Shown: piece by piece, positions 6,137 through 9,243 of the stretch
Layout of the letters: each line of letters opens with the position of its first letter
How positions within the stretch are numbered: position 1 is the first letter of the stretch
Source of the DNA: BOG-908 sp964242035
GTDB taxonomy: Bacteria; Pseudomonadota; Alphaproteobacteria; Acetobacterales; Acetobacteraceae
Assembly: GCA_964242035.1 (NCBI GenBank)
Contig: CAXTCL010000151.1
Coordinates: 1-9,243, forward strand
Length of the DNA stretch: 9,243 nt
Direction: 5' to 3'
Translations under genes and position numbers: made by a program
Notes under the pieces: model-generated
What the model was told of the DNA's origin: nothing
Databases searched by the model: none
The model's input: the letters and a program-made list of their open reading frames with translations, nothing else

Positions 6137-6471
6137 CCTAAGCCGGCTACCATTGCGCACGCACCAGGCGATCGGTTTCTTAGACTTCGTGGACGCGTTC
6201 GCTTCAAGAAACGCCACGCCTTCCGGATGCGGCAAGCGTTCGCGCTGACGGCGGAGCCGTTGCGCCAACGCAGGGTCGATCGCGCCTAAACAAGCCCGTC
6301 CCGGCCGTCCACATTTCAGGCGCGCTCGATGGCACTTGTCATCTTCTGTGAGTGGCGATCGTCGTCGGAGCGCGACGTGCACCTCGAGGCGCGTTGACGC
6401 TCTCTGTCCTTGAGTTCCGTCCAGACAACCGGGTCCTCGACGCGTTCCGTCCCCGGTGATTGTCGAATACG
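6137..6471. other. 335-base stretch without a convincing gene
   Basis: This region lies between the convergent ends of the secreted-protein gene and the CPBP gene. A long minus-strand frame crosses it, but that frame continues antisense through most of the secreted-protein gene, so it is probably a G+C-driven shadow. No protein family, tRNA, repeat or strong terminator hairpin was recognised. It may hold decayed coding sequence, but no homology could be assigned by eye. Confidence 0.5.
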
Positions 6472-7200
6472 TCAATGGTGCCAAGCGGCGCCGGTATAGA
6501 AGAAGCGGCCAAGGCCGACGGTGAAGATCAGGCAGCCGTAGACGCTGTGTTCCAGGCAGGTCAGCGACAACGAGTGATGGCGTGCGTAGTCGCGCGCAAA
6601 CAGCAATCCGCCTAGAGCCGTCATGGCGATCGCGATCCAGTTGAGGAAGATGACATGCGCGAATCCGAACGAGGTTGCGCTCACCAAGATCAATGCAAAG
6701 TCGCTGCGGAAGAGCGCGCGGAAGCGGTGAAAAAAGAGCGACCTGTAAAGCATCTCCTGCGGCCAGACCGAGAGTAGCGGGTAGAGCACCATTATGATCG
6801 CCCAGAACAACGGGCGTTGCCGCGGCAGGCCAAGGAAGAGGTTCGGGAAAGCGAGCCACGTGGCGACTGCGATCAGGGGCGCGAGTATTATGAACCGAAG
6901 GGCGATGCCGCGAACTTCGCGCCACAGCGCCGGCCGGGGCAGCGGTCCTTGCCCGCGCGTGCCGGCGAGGGCAATCAGCGCGCCAAGCCAAAGTGCGACG
7001 AACAGTATGCCGGGGCGATGCAGAGCCAGGATCGCCAGCGGGCCACCGACGTAGATCGCCATGAACTCCAAGGCAAGTTGGAGACGGAAAAGGCCTGAAC
7101 GCTTACTCCGGCCCCGTGCACGCGCGATCTCGTCGTTCATGCGAGACAATCTGCCAGCAAAGCGCCTTCGCGTGTCAGCGGAGAACGTGGCAGCGGCCAT
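6472..7200 (-). CDS. CPBP family intramembrane metalloprotease (type II CAAX-like)
   Basis: The protein has 242 residues and several membrane helices (about 37-60, 63-79, 99-117, 131-146, 168-186, 188-203 and 216-232). It carries the three CPBP active-site motifs: P147-Q148-E149-x-x-x-R153, where Q replaces the first Glu of the usual EExxxR; F178-x-x-x-H182; and E217-H218-x-x-x-G. The second glutamate and both histidines, the expected metal and catalytic residues, are kept. Members cleave membrane substrates after CAAX-like processing or serve in bacteriocin self-immunity and maturation; the substrate here is unknown. The ATG at 7200 is preferred because GGGAG lies just upstream (7209-7205). 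The next in-frame ATG (7140) has no such site. It follows the acyltransferase gene on the same strand, whose original C-terminal frame ends 31 bases before this start, so the two may be co-transcribed. Confidence 0.87.
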   Translation of the reverse strand: MAAATFSADTRRRFAGRLSRMNDEIARARGRSKRSGLFRLQLALEFMAIYVGGPLAILALHRPGILFVALWLGALIALAGTRGQGPLPRPALWREVRGIALRFIILAPLIAVATWLAFPNLFLGLPRQRPLFWAIIMVLYPLLSVWPQEMLYRSLFFHRFRALFRSDFALILVSATSFGFAHVIFLNWIAIAMTALGGLLFARDYARHHSLSLTCLEHSVYGCLIFTVGLGRFFYTGAAWHH

Positions 7201-7231
7201 CTTTCTCCCGAGGCGAACGCTGCGCGCCCGG

Positions 7232-7398
7232 CTAGGAGCGGGCCAACACAGACGGTTCTGCTGGTCGGCTTAGCCTGGCCAGCAGCCAACGGTCGGAAGG
7301 CGTCGAGATCGTCCGGTCGACTGCCCACCCCTTACCGCCTAAGCGAGCGCGACGGTGGGTGGGAACCACAGCCAGCCCAGGCGCAGGTCGCCGTCCGA
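7232..7398 (-). pseudogene. Frame-disrupted 3' end of the acyltransferase-3 gene
   Basis: After the TAG at 7401-7399 the same frame continues with a membrane-like stretch (7398-7342) reading LRLGWLWFPPTVALA and then meets a second TAG. At about 7340-7350 the apparent coding frame moves to the adjacent one, giving GWAVDRTISTPSDRWLLARL and ending at a stop at 7234-7232. That resembles the last helix and the basic C-terminal tail usual for acyltransferase-3 proteins. A one-base deletion (or two-base insertion) plus one nonsense change would explain it. Real decay and sequencing error near a poorly assembled gap are both possible. Confidence 0.55.
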
Positions 7399-8052
7399 CT
7401 AGCGGAACAGCCACACGGCAGGCCAGACGACGAACATGTGGCTCAGGTAGATCTCGTAGCTGAGCCTGCCACAGGACCGCAGCCACCCGGTGCAGGCCGC
7501 GATGCGAGCGGCGCCCCAACCACGGCCGAATGCCACGGCCAGCGCCGCGGTGCCGAACGTGAGCACCAGCATCGTCGCCTCGCCCAGCACCTTCCAAAGC
7601 AAATCCTCGACTACCAGCACCGCGCTGACGCAGGCGACGCCGAGCCAGCCCAACGCGGTCGGCAGGTATCCGCCAGTCCGCGGCGACCGGCCCATCCACA
7701 AAGCAGCCAACACGCCGGTGGCGATTGCCGCCGTGCCGGGCAGGTAGGCCTTCTCCTGCCAGATATCGTTGCCCGACAGCATGCCGCGCGTGACCGGCAG
7801 CGAGACCGCCAGAATCAGCAGCGGCACGACCAGCAGGGCGGTGCCGCGCCTGGTCAGCAGGCAAGCGAGCGGAAAGCCCACGTAGAACAGCTCCTCAATC
7901 GACAGCGACCACAGAACGTCCCAGCCCGCGGGCAGGTAGCCGGTGCGGCCCTCGTACCAGTTCAGGTGCAGCCCCAGCACGGACAGCAGGGCGCGCCTGA
8001 GCGACTGCCGGGCCGGGTCGATCGCGAACTCCGGCACGCGGGCCAGGTCGCA
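7399..8052 (-). CDS. Acyltransferase-3 (OafA-like) membrane protein, C-terminal part
   Basis: These integral membrane enzymes move acyl groups (often acetyl) onto sugars of lipopolysaccharide, exopolysaccharide or other cell-surface molecules. About 217 residues are readable, from the edge of the assembly gap to a TAG at 7401-7399. The family signature W-D-V-L-W-S-L-S-I-E-E-L-F-Y (coded at about 7922-7881) is clear, as is RLSYEIYLSHMFVVW near the end. At least four or five hydrophobic helices lie between them. The N-terminal helices with the conserved catalytic arginine and histidine are missing because of the gap; the probable start is at 8183. The protein ends too early: a final helix and basic tail are expected and are found out of frame at 7232-7398. 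The substrate cannot be predicted. The gene lies directly upstream of the CPBP protease gene on the same strand. Confidence 0.85.
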   Translation of the reverse strand, partial: CDLARVPEFAIDPARQSLRRALLSVLGLHLNWYEGRTGYLPAGWDVLWSLSIEELFYVGFPLACLLTRRGTALLVVPLLILAVSLPVTRGMLSGNDIWQEKAYLPGTAAIATGVLAALWMGRSPRTGGYLPTALGWLGVACVSAVLVVEDLLWKVLGEATMLVLTFGTAALAVAFGRGWGAARIAACTGWLRSCGRLSYEIYLSHMFVVWPAVWLFR

Positions 8053-8152
8053 NNNNNNNNNNNNNNNNNNNNNNNNNNNNNNNNNNNNNNNNNNNNNNNN
8101 NNNNNNNNNNNNNNNNNNNNNNNNNNNNNNNNNNNNNNNNNNNNNNNNNNNN
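8053..8152. other. Assembly gap (100 N)
   Basis: A run of exactly 100 N is the conventional placeholder for a scaffold gap of unknown size. It falls inside the acyltransferase gene, so any reading frame carried across it, or distance measured across it, is meaningless. Confidence 0.97.
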
Positions 8153-8183
8153 CATTGCCTGCGACCGCGGTCTCTCCCGCCAT
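8153..8183 (-). CDS. Probable 5' end of the acyltransferase-3 gene
   Basis: On the minus strand an ATG at 8183-8181 opens ten codons (M-A-G-E-T-A-V-A-G-N) that run into the gap. GGAG at 8195-8192 sits eight bases upstream, a good ribosome site. A short hydrophilic N-terminus before the first helix is normal for acyltransferase-3 proteins, so this is probably the start of the gene read at 7399-8052. The linkage is inferred because the intervening sequence is missing. The next in-frame ATG upstream (8273) has no supporting ribosome site. Confidence 0.5.
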
Positions 8184-8329
8184 CCGGCTTGCTCCTTGGT
8201 GACGTGGCACTGAAACAGCGGGCGCTCTGTGCTGCAACCCGCTTGATGGCCTAGAACCGCGGCCGTTGGTCATTCGCTCGCTCGCGGACGCGGCACAATT
8301 GCTCTACGATCGAAAGGAGCGGCACGGAG
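8184..8329. promoter_or_regulatory. Divergent promoter region, acyltransferase and methyltransferase
   Basis: These 146 bases separate the inferred acyltransferase start (minus) from the methyltransferase start (plus), so promoters for both should lie here. AGGAG at 8315-8319 is the methyltransferase ribosome site. TTGGTC (8266-8271) resembles a -35 box but no -10 box stands at the right distance. No specific promoter or operator can be named. Confidence 0.4.
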
Positions 8330-9112
8330 ATGTCCTTGGCAGTCAAACGGCCAGACGGCAGCGCCGGCGATGCCGATTACGGTGTCATTGGCAATGGTTA
8401 CGTCCGGTATCGCCAGGCAGAACCACGTATCGAGGCGCTCATTGCGCAGGCGCTCGGCATGGCGCGCCGCGTGCTCAACGTTGGTGCCGGTGCAGGCTCG
8501 TACGAGCCAACAGGCCGAGAGACGACCGCCGTCGAACCGTCAGCTGCAATGCGCGCGCAGCGGCCAGCGTACCTGCCAGCAGCGCTCGACGCAGTGGCGG
8601 AGGACCTGCCGTTCCCGGACGGCCATTTCGACGCTGCCATGGCGACGTTTACTGTCCACCAATGGAGCGACCTCGACGCCGGCTTGTCGGAGATGCGCCG
8701 GGTGACGCGCGGCCCGATCGTCATCCTGTCCTGCGACCCAGACGTCGTGCAACGATTCTGGTTGAACGACTACGCGCCTGGCGTGCTGGCGGCGGAGGCC
8801 AGGCGCTATCCGCCCCTAAGCCGGATCACGGAAGCCCTCGGCGGCAACGTCGTCGCTCCGGATGTGCCGATACCGTTGGACTGCGCCGACGGCTTCAATG
8901 AGGCCTATTACGGGCGGCCTGAACGCCTGCTGGAGGCTGGCGCCCGCCTGGCGTGCTCCGCGTGGAGTTTCGTCACGCCGGACGTCGAGGCCGGCTACGT
9001 CGACCATTTGCGCCGCGCGCTAGATGATGGCAGCTGGGACGCCCGGCACGGTGCGTTGCGCCGGCAGCCGACGTTCGACGGCTCGTTGCGGTTGATCATT
9101 GCAAGTCCCTGA
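8330..9112 (+). CDS. Class I SAM-dependent methyltransferase
   Basis: The protein has 260 residues. It has the Rossmann methyltransferase motifs in order: motif I VLNVGAGAGSYEP (48-60, glycine-rich SAM loop), an acidic residue after strand 2 (AVEPS, E69), A-E-D-LPFPDGHFD (90-101) and a strand-4 region with TVHQW (108-112). These match the Methyltransf_11 type that acts on small molecules, lipids or quinone-like substrates. The C-terminal half (about 130-260) is probably the substrate lid and has no recognised signature, so the substrate is unknown. Its length is normal for the group. AGGAG at 8315-8319, ten bases upstream, supports the ATG. It is single and divergent from the acyltransferase gene, with no biosynthetic neighbours to suggest a pathway. 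A long plus-strand frame (8266-8901) in another phase is a shadow. Confidence 0.9.
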   Translation: MSLAVKRPDGSAGDADYGVIGNGYVRYRQAEPRIEALIAQALGMARRVLNVGAGAGSYEPTGRETTAVEPSAAMRAQRPAYLPAALDAVAEDLPFPDGHFDAAMATFTVHQWSDLDAGLSEMRRVTRGPIVILSCDPDVVQRFWLNDYAPGVLAAEARRYPPLSRITEALGGNVVAPDVPIPLDCADGFNEAYYGRPERLLEAGARLACSAWSFVTPDVEAGYVDHLRRALDDGSWDARHGALRRQPTFDGSLRLIIASP

Positions 9113-9243
9113 TTTGTGTCGCGGGAGACACCATCGCCGGCGACTGTCAATCGGCACGCAAAAGGGGCTCTGACTCACTTTCGGTGCGGTTCGGCAGCAG
9201 GCGTCATGCACGGACGACGAGGCGTGCTCGGAGGAGGTCGAGG
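9113..9243. other. Short non-coding end of window
   Basis: No gene is supported here. GTGTC-GCGGGA-GACAC (9116-9131) is a small perfect hairpin just after the methyltransferase stop, but without a T-run, so it is a poor terminator. An AAAAGGGGCTCTGACTCACT stretch (9160-9179) stands out against the local composition. Confidence 0.4.

Noticed and set aside
5600..6991. Minus-strand ORF (463 codons) crossing the secreted-protein gene and most of the CPBP gene
   Set aside because: It overlaps two genes with supported frames and its translation shows no coherent domain. The part over 6137-6471 alone is not convincing.
7895..8273. ORFs reading through the N run on both strands
   Set aside because: They consist partly of unknown residues. 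The gap has arbitrary length, so no frame crossing it is meaningful.

Overview
The window is very G+C-rich, with G/C in nearly all third codon positions, and comes from a draft assembly: there is a run of exactly 100 N at 8053-8152. Sec-type signal peptides, membrane proteins with apparent periplasmic domains, and the gene set suggest a high-GC Gram-negative bacterium, probably a proteobacterium. I cannot name the genus from the sequence.

Layout. (1) 1-321, minus strand: the 5' part of a gene for a secreted Pro/Ala/Gly-rich protein that runs off the window. (2) 322-569: intergenic, holding an AT-rich imperfect inverted repeat of about 158 bp (388-545). (3) 570-4253, minus strand: a tight two-gene unit. 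The upstream gene encodes an approximately 858-residue membrane protein with two N-terminal TM helices, tandem TrkA-N/RCK-like Rossmann domains, a RyR domain and a C-terminal SLOG-like nucleotide-binding domain. The downstream gene, 18 bp away, encodes a TIR domain, one TM helix, a proline-rich linker and a probable extracytoplasmic NTF2-like domain. (4) 4254-4551: a divergent regulatory region with several inverted repeats. (5) 4552-5151, plus strand: an SRAP (YedK/HMCES-type) protein with a GTG start. (6) 5339-6136, plus strand: a secreted six-cysteine protein of unknown function. (7) 6137-6471: no convincing gene. (8) 6472-8183, minus strand: a CPBP-family membrane protease preceded by an acyltransferase-3 gene that is cut by the assembly gap and whose 3' end carries an in-frame stop and a frameshift. 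(9) 8330-9112, plus strand: a class I SAM-dependent methyltransferase, followed by about 130 bp without a gene.

The main discovery is the TIR + RyR/SLOG pair. TIR enzymes make ADP-ribose-type signals from NAD+. SLOG-type (LSDAT) domains in TRPM channels bind ADP-ribose-type ligands, and RyR domains are named from a channel linked to cyclic ADP-ribose. A membrane protein joining RyR, SLOG and RCK-like domains next to a membrane-anchored TIR protein therefore looks like a self-contained NAD+-derived nucleotide signalling and membrane-effector module, plausibly anti-phage or stress-related. This is inference from domain content and gene order. The other genes look like ordinary chromosomal accessory or housekeeping genes with no evident link to the pair.
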